Assembly (NCBI GenBank): GCA_947471745.1
Contig: CANJKZ010000115.1
Coordinates: 186,001 to 250,000 of the forward strand
From: Closterium sp. Naga37s-1
Lineage: Eukaryota; Streptophyta; Zygnematophyceae; Desmidiales; Closteriaceae
Direction: 5' to 3'
Length of the DNA stretch: 64,000 nt
Part shown: piece after piece, positions 54,268 to 64,000 of the stretch
How positions within the stretch are numbered: position 1 is the stretch's first letter
How the letters are laid out: every line of letters begins with the position of its first letter
Notes under the pieces: model-generated
Database searches by the model: none
The model's input: the letters and a program-made list of their open reading frames with translations, nothing else
What the model was told of the DNA's origin: nothing
Program-made: the position numbers and the translations under genes

Positions 54268-56948
54268 CTACTGCTGCACGTCGTTTTCACCGTCGCCCAC
54301 GTCGACCAGGCGCACCTGGCCGATTGCAACGGAGCACCGGTGGAAGGCCGGGTAGTGCAGCGCCTTCGTCAGGAAGTCGGCTGGCTGCTCAGTGGTCGGG
54401 ATGTACCTCAGCGAAAACTTCCCGCGCTTCACCATGTGCTGCAGCCAGGCTTGTCGCCGCTCCATGTGCTTGAGGTTGCCCATCAACCCCATGCCCTCGG
54501 CGACCGTGATGGCCGACTTGTTGTCCACCCGGAGGACAGTCGGCTTCCCGGCATCCAACTGCCGGAATTCTGCAAGAAGGAAGCGAAGGCGACGTCCCTC
54601 CTTCCCGGCTTCGGTGGCCGCCACGTACTCCGACTCGGTCGACGACAGCGTCGCGCACTTGATGCGCTGGCTCGACCAGGAGACTGTGGCGCCTCCGTAG
54701 ACGAACACGTAGCCGCCCGTGCTCGTCCGGTTCTGCTTGTCGCCGGCGTCGTCGGCGTCCACGTAGCCGACCAGCTTCAGCGACTCAAGTCCACCGCCGA
54801 ACTCCAGGGCGGTGTCACGGGTGTTGGCGAGGTAGGCGAGGCAGCGGTCGACCTCGCGCCAGTGCTGGTCGCTTCTCACCGTGAGGCCGCTCCCCAGCGT
54901 GCTGCAGGCAAAGGCGATGTCCGGCCTCGTCGTTGTCGTCGCAAACTGCAGAGAGCTGACCTTCTGCCGGTACTCCTCCTCCTGGTGCTCCTGTGCCTCC
55001 TCGTCGTCGAAGGTGAGCTCAGCATAGGCGTCGACCGAGACCGGCGTCTTCGCGGTGCGCCCGGTCTGCTCCTCGTCGAGAAAACGCCTACGCAGCTTGT
55101 CTGCATAGCCCTGCTGGTGGAGCCACAGCTTCCTCGCCGACCTGTCGCGCACGATCTCCAGCCCGAGGTACTTCTGCATCGGCGAGATCTCCCGTAGCTC
55201 GAAGGCGGCCTCCAGCAGCTCCTTCAGCATCTCGGCACTGCTGCTGGCGGCGAGCAGGTCGTCGACGTAGACTAGCACCCAGCAGGCCACCTTGTCGTCA
55301 TCGACCTTGAAGTACAGAGCCTCTTCGGCCGGGCTCTTCTTCCACCCGCCGCCGACCAGAACGTTGTTGAGCGCCTTGTACCACAGCAGCGGCGACTGCT
55401 TCAGCCCGTACAGGCTCTTCAGCAGCTTACACACCCGGCCGGTCCCGTCGCTGAAGTGATCCGGCTGGTACATGTAGAGCACCCGGTCGAGCTTGCTCCG
55501 CAAGAAGGCGTTCTTCATGTCGAGCTGCATCAGGTTGAGGTTGAGCACGGCGACGATGCTGAGGAAGATCCTCAGCGTGACATAGCTGCTCACCGGCGCG
55601 TACGTCTCGTCGTAGTCGGCGCCATACATCTGTGTGAAGCCCTTCACGACCAGCCTCGCCTTCTCGCGCTCGACGGTGTCGTCGATGTGGTACTTCGTCG
55701 TCAGCACCCACCGGTTCTTCATGATGTTCACCCCATGCTGATGAGGCTGCGGATTTCCTCCTCCATGGCGGCCTTCACCGCCTTGCCCTTCCAGCTTGCC
55801 AAGGCCTCCTTCACCGTCATCGTCGAGATGTCCCAGCGGTGCTCGGGGTCGGCGTGCATGTCGGGGTCGAGCTCTGGCAAGTCTTCGTCCTCCTCAGCGT
55901 CGTCGTACAGCAGGTCGTCGTCGACCTTGTCGTACACCGTGGTGTAGGCAGACGGGACGAAGAAGTCAGGCGGCCTCCGAAGTCGGCCTGTCCGCCGTGG
56001 TCCGACCTCCACCTCGTTGTTGTCGGTGGACTCCTCGGCGTCCGCCTGCTCAGCCTCCTCTTCACCGGCGTCACTGCCCTCCGTATCCTGTTCCACCGCA
56101 GCCAGCGTCCCTGCCGACTTCTCCCCTGTGGTCGGCTCCCCTGCCGACTGCCCGGTCGCCGACTGCTCCTTGGTCGGCTTGGCTGCTGCCTGCTCCCCTG
56201 TCGGTTGCTGCCTTGCCGCTGCCCCCTTCGCCGACTTCGCCACCGTCGGCTTTACCTCGGCCTGCTCCTCTCCTGCCGGCGTCGACTTCACTTTCACGTC
56301 GACTTGCTGGACGTCACGTCGGCTACAGGCGTTGCTCTTGGCCGGTGCCACAGGTGACGCCCCACTGCTCCCCTCATCGCCGGAGGCCGACATCGGAGTC
56401 AGCCCACGCAGGTCGGCCACGAGGGGAGGGGCAGGGGGTGCAGGGGGAGGGGAAGGAGGACGGACGACCTCGGCGTCCTCATCAGCAAGCTCGCCGACCT
56501 CGGCGAGCAGAGGCAGCGTCGCACCCGAGGTGTCCGTCGGCGGGGTGGTCGACGTCCGTCCTGACGCCGGCCCGTGCTCCTGACTTCCACACTTCCAGCG
56601 ACATGTTCTCGTAGAACACCACGTCTGACGTGGTGACCACCCGGTTGTCGGCGATGTCGAGGAGCTCCCAACCCTTGCTCTCCTTTGACACGCCGGGATG
56701 AATGCCTCACTTCGCCTTTGGTTGGAGCTTCCCACCACGCTGCAGCTCGGGGACGAGGAACTGCGCCATGCATCCCCACACCCGTGCCAGTGACAAGTCG
56801 GGCTTCTTCCCGGTGAGTAGCTGGTACGGCGTCGTCCCTGGCGGCAGTGTCGACCTCTCAAGGCAATTGCGGACCCAGACGGCCTGCCGCAGAGCAAGGT
56901 GCCACCAGTGATGCTCCACCGCCGTCCTCGTCTCCCGCTCTGCCATGC
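54268..56948 (-). pseudogene. Copia-3 no. 3 pol: integrase end, RT, RNase H (broken)
   Basis: On the minus strand: end of the integrase core (HHWWHLALRQAVW, about 56880-56930) and the domain after it; an acidic and Pro/Ala/Ser-rich connecting region (about 55960-56560); RT (about 55000-55800) with an LVYVDDLLAASSS motif near 55245-55285; RNase H (about 54270-54930) with TLSSTESEYVA and RYIPTTEQPADFLTKAL. The wording closely parallels Copia-3 no. 2. RT to RNase H reads openly over about 490 residues. Confidence 0.88.
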
Positions 56949-57365
56949 CAGAACCTCCAGGGGAAAAACAGGAACACCCCCAGTGGACGGGGAACGAGCA
57001 GTGCCGCTCACCAGGTGAGAGGCGTAGTCAAGGCAGTGGGAAGAGGCAAAGCCAGCGACAGTGGTAACAAGTGCCGAGCCAGACAGCGGGGGGGCAGTCG
57101 GGCGAGTGACCAACAACGACAAAACACGGGAGACGACAGGACGGGAGGCACGGAGGTAGTCGGACAGTGGGTCGAGAAACACAGTATGCGACGACTCAAG
57201 AGGCTGTGGAAGGACCGGAGGAGGTGGAACACGAGAGCGGAGTACAAGGTGAAACGGGCCGTCAGCACGGTAACGAGACCGACGAGGCTCTGGAGACACA
57301 GCACGACTGAGGGGAGAACGACGAGTCCACAGGGAAGAGGCAAGGGACTCGACAGGGGGAACATG
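56949..57365 (-). pseudogene. Copia-4 fragment (region between integrase and RT)
   Basis: On the minus strand the translation includes FHLVLRSRVPPPPVLPQP, FLDPLSDYLRASRPVVSRVL and ALVTTVAGFASSHCLDYASH. I recognise this as the connecting region upstream of RT in a very abundant Copia family of streptophyte genomes; I recall close matches among Closterium predicted proteins, which I cannot verify here. It has no counterpart in Copia-1, -2 or -3. It joins Copia-3 no. 3 at about 56948 without visible LTRs. The boundaries are approximate. Confidence 0.55.
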
Positions 57366-57809
57366 TCACCGCATATGCACCTAGTGCATATGCAATAACA
57401 ATTTGATGCTGGTCTAGGTAGTGCTCCAGGTTATAACCGTAGGGACACTCAATAGTTATATGATAGAAGTAGGATAAAGTGTAGGATGTAGCGAAGTAAC
57501 TGTTAGGAATGGGTGTAGAAGGGGGGAATAGAATAAGAGCGGTTGGAATTATGGGGGGGAAAGGCACTGAGGGGCGAAATGTGAAAACAAACAATCCCAA
57601 CCCCGAGGCGCACATTTGGAATTGTGCAACCTGGGGTTGGGTAAGGTCACTCACGTCCAACCCCTCGATGCTTCTTGTTTGTTATTCTCTCTTAGTAGTG
57701 GAAGTTGTCATCTTAGCTTCTAGCACCCAGTGGTACACACCAGGAGGGAACCTTTGGGGTGAGGGAGTAATCCCGTTCATAAGAAACAAGAAGCATCGAT
57801 CTGCGTAGA
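57366..57809 (+). other. Gypsy-M upstream region, possible LTR and leader
   Basis: Non-coding DNA before the Gypsy-M gag start. A stretch from TGTTAGGAATGGG (57501) to CTTCTAGCA (57725) has TG...CA ends and is soon followed by TGGTACACACCAGG, which starts with the TGG typical of primer sites. That would make a 225-bp LTR. I cannot confirm it, because the matching 3' LTR would lie beyond the window and Gypsy-M copy 1 has no LTR here. No gene is seen. Confidence 0.35.
57371..57393. repeat. Short perfect palindrome (9-bp arms, 5-bp loop)
   Basis: GCATATGCA, then CCTAG, then TGCATATGC. It lies at the junction between the Copia-4 fragment and the Gypsy-M leader. Function unknown. Confidence 0.7.
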
Positions 57810-60290
57810 ATGGACAAATACGAATTGCGCTGGGGCAGAGTCTTTAGCCGACGGGACGAGGAACGGCCGCGGCCTGACCGCTCACAGGAACGCGGGCGGT
57901 CCCTGGAGCGATCATCCAGGAGGCCCGCTTTCCGCGTGGATCGGGTTCCCGTCGAGCCAACCCGACGGGACGGAGGCTTCGTGCGCGGTGGAATGAACGA
58001 TGAAGGGCTAGCCGCGTCGGCGAGCGACGCGCCATGGCGGCGGGATACGTTCCACCTGACCGGAGGAGAGCATCGCCATCACCGCGACAACGGGGTGTTC
58101 CGCTCCCCGGAAGAGGGGAGGCGGCGGCGCGATGAGCGAGGTCGCTGGCAGGGACGAGAGGAGCCTCTGCGCGGGAGAGGCGAAGGCTCTGGCGTGAGCC
58201 GAGCCGGAGGAAGTCCGCAGGCCGGGGCGACGCAGGAGGAGATGCAGGAAGACAAAGCGGAGGACGAGGATGTGGAGCGCGAGCCCGTCCTCGAATTGTC
58301 GGGCGAGAACCAGGATGTGCCGGACGGAGACGTAGAGGGAGAATCCGCGCCGACCAATGAAACTGCCGACTTGTATGAGGCGGCGGAAGAGGAAGCGGGT
58401 GAGGCGGGGCAGGAGTCACGCAAGGAAGGTCCCGCCCGTCAGGGAGGACATCGGGCAAGCGACGCGCAGCAGCAGGAGCACCAGACCCGGGAGGAAGACA
58501 TGCGCGAGCTGCAGGTGCGGGGATCACGCGGATGAGGAGAAGCCGAGCGCACACGCACGACGGAAGGGCTGCGACGGCGGACGGAGTAGCGCGGAGAGAG
58601 GCAGGAGGAGGAGTGGCGCAGGACTGATCGTCAGCAGGCACTCGGAGGAAGGCGGCTCGGGGAACCTCGCTCGCCGGAGCCGTATGGGCAGCAGGAGGGG
58701 AGACAGAGGGGAGAGTCACGCTCTCCGCGCCAACCGAGGCGGTGGGACAAGAGGCCCACTGAGGAGGCACGTTCGCCCGACCGACGCCGCGTGTGCAAGG
58801 GAAGGCCGGACGAAGCGCGATTCTCACCTGTCGGCCATCGGCGGCAAGGGAGGGGAGGGGAGGGACGGTCACTATCATCGGCGAGGCTTCAAGCGTACGA
58901 GACGCATGGAGAAGGAGGAGAGAGGAGTTACCACTCGCCGGCGCAGCGGTGGGAGCGGACGGAGAGGGAGAATGGTCAGTGGACGCAGCAAGGCGAGGGG
59001 CGCTGGAGGCGTCAAGAGAGTCGGACCGAGAGCGGGAGCCTGGCGTACGGGGCGGAGCGGGCCCGAGAAGCTAGGGAGGGCTTGGAGAGAGCTAAGCGGG
59101 GAGGGTCATATGGGAGATCGGCAGGAAGGGCGAGTGAAGCGTGGGGAGAGGGACGGGGAGGCCCGGCCACGGCACCAAGGGTGGAAGTGCCGGCCAGGTT
59201 CTCAGGCGATCAGCGGTCGGGGTCTTCACTCAAGAACTACTTGATGCAAGTCGGTAACGTGAAGTACCGTTGTGACCGGAGCGGCATGGAACCGGTGGAT
59301 TTCTTCCTGAGCCTGCCTAACACATTGGAAGGGGAAGCAGAGACACTATACCGCATGAGGATGGAAGAGCTGCTGTGGAGGGCAGGGAGATACGGAGAAG
59401 ACCCCACCGAGGCATTCTTAGAGCGACTGCAGCGGCAGTTTCCCGGGTACACGGCTGAGCGGATCAAGGAGTTCCAGGAATTCCGGAGGGGGAAGGCGGA
59501 GTCACTATTGACGTATTATAACCGTCTGATCAACCTGGTTGAGGATGTGAGGTGCTCGGACGGCAGCCTCCTCATCACCAAGTTCCTGGAAGGTCTAGAC
59601 GAGGCCTTAGGAGGGGGGCTGAGGATGAGGGTGTATGAGCTGGGCGCGGAGGCGAGCCTGGAGGAGGTGTTCGACTTGGCAGAAAGGGTGGAGCTCGCCC
59701 AGAGGAAGTACGAAGCCTATCTGCCCAAGCCGGTAGAGAGAAGCCGCAGACCGACGTGGGCAGCAGCAATAATACCGGAAGGGGGAGGGAGGACAGATAG
59801 GCGAGGGGAGACAGGAATGGACACCAGGACATGTCATAGGTGTGGGCAGCCAGGGCATCTACGCAGGGACTGCAAGAACTGTGACGGTTGTGGGAAGCCA
59901 GGGCATCGGAAGCGGGAGTGCCCAGATGCAGCCAGGTGCGAGATCTGCAAGAAACGAGGACACGAGGTGATGGACTGCTACCAGAGGGAGGGAGGGGCTA
60001 GGAGAAATCCAGAGGAGCTGCAGCGGCAGATCAGCAGGCTACAGGCACAGCTGAGGGCAGCGGGGCCAAGAGGGGAAGCCGAGGCAGGAATGTATGCTAG
60101 AGACGAGGAAGGAGAGGAGGTGGATCAGGACGTGCAGTGTGCCCTCATGGCATGGAGAGGAAGAGAAGAGATGGGGCTGAGGAGCGGAGGGAAGGATGGC
60201 AGGCGGGAGCAAGGAAGGAAGGAACAGGAGAAGGGAGAGAAGCCGGACGAGCCAGCCCTGGCGCGGGCACCACCACGCCATCCGCAAGAA
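57810..60290 (+). pseudogene. Gypsy-M copy 2 gag region
   Basis: Begins MDKYELRWGR at 57810. The first ~240 residues are strongly Arg-rich, then acidic (Glu/Asp clusters), with no family I recognise. The capsid-like core (about 59185-59740) includes PRFSGDQ, LKNYLMQVGNVKYRC and FQEFRRGKAESLLTYYNRL, typical of Retrotran_gag proteins. Three CCHC knuckles follow at about 59836-59985 (CHRCGQPGHLRRDC, CDGCGKPGHRKREC, CEICKKRGHEVMDC). Then comes a Gln/Glu-rich, probably helical linker. Gag forms the particle and binds element RNA. The core aligns with copy 1 from about position 930. Confidence 0.8.
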
Positions 60291-60294
60291 AGGC

Positions 60295-60640
60295 TGGCGT
60301 GCCAGACCTCAGTGCTGCTGCTAGAAACCGGAGCAATGGAGGTGGAGGGAGAGAAGGTGAAGACTGCAATCATAGACACAGGAGCACAGAGTGTGATGCT
60401 GGGCAAGGGGATGGCTGAGAAGGTGGGGTTGCTGGCGCCAAAAAGGCATGTGCCGAAGGGAATGCTGGTGATGACGGCGGAAGGGGGGGAGCCAAAATGG
60501 ATGCCGTGTACCCGAACATCCATAGAAGTGACTCTGCTGCCGGGGAGGGGGGAACATGAGACCAAAATCTGCACGAAGTGTGGGATTTCAGAGTCGGAGG
60601 ACTTCGATGTATTGGTGGGCACCGAGCGGTAGGGATGACC
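60295..60640 (+). pseudogene. Gypsy-M copy 2 protease region
   Basis: A retropepsin-like stretch with the active-site motif IIDTGAQSVMLG (about 60368-60400), followed by MTAEGGEPKWMP and a CGISESEDFDVLVGTE stretch. The latter two align with MTADGGEAKWMP and CGVSESEDFDLLIGVE in copy 1. It would cleave the polyprotein in an active relative. Confidence 0.8.
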
Positions 60641-60869
60641 ATATGTACCTGGACTGAGAAGGTCGAGTTTAGAACGCGGTACTGGAAGAAGGAGGGGCCT
60701 TTGGGAGATCTGCCGGTGCGATTTGTGAAGGTGGAGCCCAAGAGAGCCTACCAAGCCACGGGGGAGCGGCTGCCAGGGGAGCAGCAGGCAGAGGAGCAGG
60801 GAGGGACAGCGGGGTCAGAAGCAGGAACCAGGATGAAGTGGATGGACGAGCCCAGGCGACAGAGTGATT

Positions 60870-61860
60870 GGCAGCAGCCCATCCACCTGGTAGAGCTATT
60901 TGGAGGGATAGGGGCAGGGCTGTCAGCTGTGGTAAGGAGTGGAATAGCGGTGAGGAAGTGGACCTACGTAGAGAAGGAGCTGATGGTGAGGAGGATGGCG
61001 GAGCACCATGCATGGAAGCTGCAAGCAGAACTCCCAGAGCTACTGAGCAAGAGGGTGATTCAAGAAGCCATGGGTGGAACCATCCATGACGTGCAGGAGA
61101 TCGGAGAGGCAGAGGTGGCGAGCTGGGGGCAGGTAGATGTACTAGTGGCGGGGTGGGAGTACCAAGGGGTGTCTTGGGCAGGCAAAGGAAAGGGAGGAGG
61201 AGATCCCAAAACAAGGTTGATGGAGGACCTGTTCCGCATCATGGAAAGGCTGCAGGAGAGGCAGAGCAGGGTGGCGTACTTGCTAGAGAACCTGGACCTG
61301 GAGGGGGACAGCAGAGAGCCGATCCGATTAGTAAGAGAAAGAATCAGGGGGCAGCTGGGGGGAGGGGTGAGCTGTGATGCGGCCAGAGCAGGGTCTTACG
61401 CACACCGGCTCAGGATGTACTGGCAGAATGTGGTCCCTGCCCTGAAGCTGCAAGAAGAGATAGATGGGGTGAAGAGAGCAGCGGAAAGAAAGGTGCAGGA
61501 TATACTAAAGCCAGGTCGGACCCCAGCGCCAGTGTGTCGGAAAAGCTACATCAGGCATTATCCCTGCAACCGAGTGGGGCAGGAGAGACGAGCCCTGCCC
61601 ACCCTTGTGGCGTATGCGGGGGCGGCTGGATACAAGTGGGAAGCAGGAAAACCCGAGCCGGGAATGGTGTATGATCACAGGAGGCGGGGATGGGAGGAAT
61701 CTACTGCACTGGAACGAGAGCTGGCCATGGGGTATGGAGAGGACGCAACAGCACCACCAGGGGCGAGTGAGGCGGACCGAAGGAGGGCGTTAGGGAATGC
61801 AATGGACGGCCACGTGCTGAGGTGGCTGATCCAGCGGATGTGGCGGGAGACGGTCGTGAG
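60870..61860 (+). other. DNMT3-like cytosine-5 methyltransferase region, Gypsy-M copy 2
   Basis: The full set of landmarks is visible. Motif I is VELFGGIGAGL (near 60889). A motif II-like stretch is SGIAVRKWTYVEKE. A motif IV-like stretch is WGQVDVLVAGWEYQGVSWAG (near 61127-61185). Motif VI is YLLENLDLEG (near 61276). A motif VIII-like stretch, SYAHRLRMYWQNV (near 61395-61430), resembles AHRARYFWGNL of DNMT3. A C-terminal stretch, RRRALGNAMDGHVLRWLI (near 61775-61830), corresponds to motif X and its helix. At ~330 residues it is the size of a catalytic domain, with no PWWP, ADD or UBA domain. Known family role: SAM-dependent cytosine methylation of DNA. The motif IV area diverges from the usual PCQ/PCN wording, so activity is uncertain. 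Confidence 0.78.
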
Positions 61861-61959
61861 CTGGGGGCATGAGGAAGAGAAGGGAAGGGTGGAGGCAGTC
61901 CCGCATGGAGCATGGAGCTGCCAGAAGAAAGAGGAGGAAAAATGGGAGGTGGGAGAAGC

Positions 61960-62765
61960 AATGAGTGAGGAGGGGAAGGAGGCCATGCAACAGCTGTTGG
62001 CCAGGCACAGGAAGTGCTTCGCCTTCACCATGCAGGAACTAGGGAGATGCAAGATGAAGGAGATGGAGCTGAAACTGAGCAGCACGGAGCCCGTGTTTCA
62101 CCGCAGGAGGAAAATGCCGCACGGGGATGAGGAAATCTGCAAGGAGAAGATCAAGGAGCTGCTGGAAGCGGGCCTGAACAGGAGGTCAGAATCAGAGTAC
62201 GCCACACCGACGGTGGTGGCAGCCAGGCGGGACCTGACAGGGGAGGTGCTGAGCAGAAGGATGTGCGGGGACTATAGGGTACTTAATAAAATCACCATAG
62301 CAGAGGTACCTGCCAGTACATCCTGAGCGGGTACTAGCGGTGAAGACAGCAACGGTCCTCAAGCTGCCCGCAGCCCATCACCCGTTCACGCTCTACACCG
62401 ACTGGAGCAGCCAAGGGATGGGAGGGATACTCTGCCAAGAGGTGGAAGGAGAGGAGAAGGTGGTGGCATACGCGAGTAGGAGTTGTAACTCGGCGGAGGC
62501 ACAGTACAGCTCTTACATAGGGGAAGGGTTGGCAGCGGTGTGGGCTGTAGGGCACTTCAGGGTGTACATGCAGGGGAGAGAGTTCACCTTGGTGACGGAT
62601 CACCAGCCACTGACTTGGCTGATGACAACACTGGGGTTGACGGGCAGGAATGCACGGTGGGCAATGAAGCTGCAAGAGTATGACTTCAACATCAAGCACA
62701 GGCCAGGAAAGACATTGCAGCATGTGGACGGTCTCTCTTGGAACCCCCCACCGCCAGAGCCGACA
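61960..62765 (+). pseudogene. Gypsy-M copy 2 RT start and RNase H region
   Basis: After the methyltransferase comes a typical Gypsy RT N-terminus (FHRRRKMPHGDEE, IKELLEAGLNRRSESEYATPTVVAARRD, RMCGDYRVLNKIT; about 62090-62295). Next is an RNase H region with FTLYTDWSSQGMGGILCQ (about 62388-62445), AVWAVGHFRVYMQGREFTLV, TDHQPLTWLM and the HVDGLSW end (to about 62740). These place the element in Metaviridae (Gypsy). Confidence 0.85.
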
Positions 62766-62989
62766 GTAACCTTGACACTGCTGGCAAGACAGGTGGAGCT
62801 GAGTGGGGCCAAGGGACAGAAGGGGCCAGCAGATATTTGGGAGGATGGACCAGCCGTGCGGTGGGTGAAAGGAGAGACAGGAGAAGACGAGGAGCTGACG
62901 GTGCGGGTAAGGGCAAGGGGACACCACTACACGTGGTACCTGCAGCAGTTGCAGGTACAAACAGAGGACGGGTGGAAGCTAGTGCCGGC

Positions 62990-64000
62990 GCCAAGCGAGA
63001 GGGAAGCGGTGATCAAAGAGGTACACACAAAGTTGGGACACTTTGGGCACGAGAGAACGGTGCAGCTGTTGAAGACGGGGTGGTGGTGGGAAGGGATGCC
63101 GAGGCAAGTCAAGGGGTGGATAGAGGGCTGTGAGGCATGCCAAAGGAGCAGGGCAAACCTCACCCAAGCCAAAGCTGAGTTGCAGTCCCTGCCTATCCGC
63201 GGCCTAGGCTTCAGATGGTCCTTGGATCTGGCGGGGGAGCTGCCGCTGAGCCGGGGGGGAAAGCAGTACATCGTGCTCATGGTAGAGCACGTGAGCAAGT
63301 GGCTGGAGGTGAGGGCTATCCCGAGCAAGAGCTCAAGGCATGTGGCAGCAGCGTTCAAGGAGCAGGTGATATGCAGATTCGGGGCTTGTGTAGAGGTCCT
63401 CACGGACCAGGGAACCGAGTTCCAAGGGGAGTTCAAGAAGCTGTTAGAAGAGACAGGGATCACCCACAGGCGCACCTTCCGGTACCACCCACAGAGTGAC
63501 GGGCTGACAGAGCGCCTGGTGCAGACCTTGAAGCGGGGATTGCGAGCATATGGGGAGAAGAGGAAGCGGGACTGGGACGAGGAGCTGCATTGGATTGCAG
63601 CAGGGTACAGGTTCGGAAAACAGGCGGCCTTGAGAGATCATTCCCCATATAGTATCCTGTATGGGTGTGAGCCGCTGCTGCCGGTGGGAGCAACCCGGGT
63701 CCTCACAGACACAGTGACAGCAGGTACCATTGACAATTGGGTGGCTCTGTCAGAAGCCAGGGCAAAATACTTGCGGGTTATGATGCCAGCTACGTTGGAA
63801 AACCTCCACACCGCACAGCTGAGAGATGCTAGGCGTTATGAGCAGCGGCAGCAGCAAGGGGCGGGGGAAAGGGCAAGGAAGGGAGTGAGTCAGGGACAGG
63901 AGGTGTACCTGAAACGAGAAAAGCAAGACACCTTGGATGTCGGGGTGGGCACCGAGAGGTGGAGAGTGAGGGAGGTACGTCCCTCCGGGATACTGGTGTT
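62990..64000 (+). pseudogene. Gypsy-M copy 2 integrase (runs off window)
   Basis: Zinc-binding HHCC part: HTKLGHFGHERTVQLLK...GWIEGCEACQRSR (about 63024-63150). Catalytic core: WSLDLAGELPLSRGG, VLTDQGTEFQGEF and HPQSDGLTERLVQTLKRGL, supplying the D, D and E positions (about 63210-63535). A C-terminal part with QEVYLKREKQD and a WRVREVRPSGIL tail reaches the window edge. It joins element cDNA to host DNA in active relatives. The frame is open to the end of the window. Confidence 0.87.

Larger units (their letters stand above)
53142..56948 (-). mobile_element. Copia-3 element no. 3, 3' part, reverse strand, broken
   Basis: 3' LTR at 53142-54139 (minus strand TGTCAATGGGAG...CTCCGCA), preceded on that strand by the purine tract (GCGGCAGGGGAG). 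The internal region runs right to about 56948. Parts: RNase H, RT, connecting region and the end of the integrase core. Gag, protease and the 5' LTR are not present. It ends against a different Copia fragment. About two breaks in the part that remains. A fossil. Confidence 0.88.
57810..64000 (+). mobile_element. Gypsy-M copy 2, methyltransferase-bearing Gypsy element, broken
   Basis: Parts in order on the plus strand: basic/acidic N-terminal gag part (from ATG 57810), gag capsid core, three zinc knuckles, protease, DNMT3-like methyltransferase region, start of RT, RNase H, integrase with zinc-binding and catalytic parts, running off the window end. Integrase after RNase H is the Gypsy order, opposite to Copia. 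Roughly three or four breaks; a fossil. The gag-to-methyltransferase order is the same in copy 1 at 906-3180, so the methyltransferase is a part of the element and not a chance neighbour. Confidence 0.85.

Noticed and set aside
57501-57725. Firm call of a 225-bp Gypsy-M LTR
   Set aside because: TG...CA ends and a following TGG are suggestive, but no second copy exists in the window to confirm a direct repeat, so it is left as a low-confidence candidate.
60870-61860. A free-standing host DNMT gene inserted between elements
   Set aside because: The region lies directly between the protease and the RT start, and the same order occurs in the diverged copy at 906-3180. It is part of the retroelement.

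Overview
The window looks like gene-free, repeat-dense DNA from a eukaryote with GC-rich retroelement coding sequence. I find no host gene, tRNA, rRNA or CRISPR array. It contains four kinds of Copia (Pseudoviridae-type) LTR element, one unusual Gypsy (Metaviridae-type) element, and a tandem satellite with a 37-bp unit. A streptophyte green alga is my best guess, perhaps a zygnematophyte such as Closterium. The reasons are plant-style Copia elements primed by initiator tRNA-Met, a Gypsy element carrying a DNMT3-like methyltransferase (true DNMT3 genes occur in charophytes and mosses), and a Copia fragment at 56949-57365 that resembles Closterium protein predictions I remember. This assignment is inference.

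Family names used here are my own. Copia-1 has an 867-bp LTR. Copia-2 has an LTR of about 1.07-1.09 kb running TGTTGGGTGC...CTTACACCAACA. Copia-3 has an LTR of 0.99-1.14 kb running TGTCAACGGG...CTCCGCA. Copia-4 is a fragment only. Gypsy-M is the methyltransferase-bearing Gypsy.

Layout: 1-905 is the 3' end of a Copia-1. 906-3180 is a Gypsy-M fragment (gag, protease, methyltransferase-like region). 3181-4613 is two Copia-2 LTR pieces in inverted orientation. 4614-7081 is the 3' part of a Copia-3. From 7082 to about 53010 lies what appears to have been one satellite array, now in five same-strand blocks (7082-10829, 29563-31638, 32626-33807, 47804-48202, 49501-53010; about 10.9 kb in all). It is split by four Copia-3 insertions: a broken element at 10830-29562, a solo LTR at 31639-32625, a broken element at 33808-47803, and a reverse-strand LTR at 48203-49500. 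The first Copia-3 holds two reverse-strand Copia-2 elements (15308-27925). The second holds a complete-looking Copia-1 (39093-45577) with matching LTRs and a GAAGA target duplication. 53142-56948 is the 3' part of a reverse-strand Copia-3, then a Copia-4 fragment. From about 57.4 kb to the window end is a second, longer Gypsy-M.

Order of events read from nesting: satellite first, then Copia-3 insertions (LTR pair of the second copy roughly 10% different by eye), then Copia-2 into Copia-3, and most recently Copia-1 (LTR pair identical by eye). The most notable content is the DNMT3-like cytosine methyltransferase region between protease and reverse transcriptase in Gypsy-M, seen in both copies. 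A retroelement that carries its own DNA methyltransferase could in principle affect the chromatin state of its own or host DNA. Activity cannot be judged from the sequence alone.
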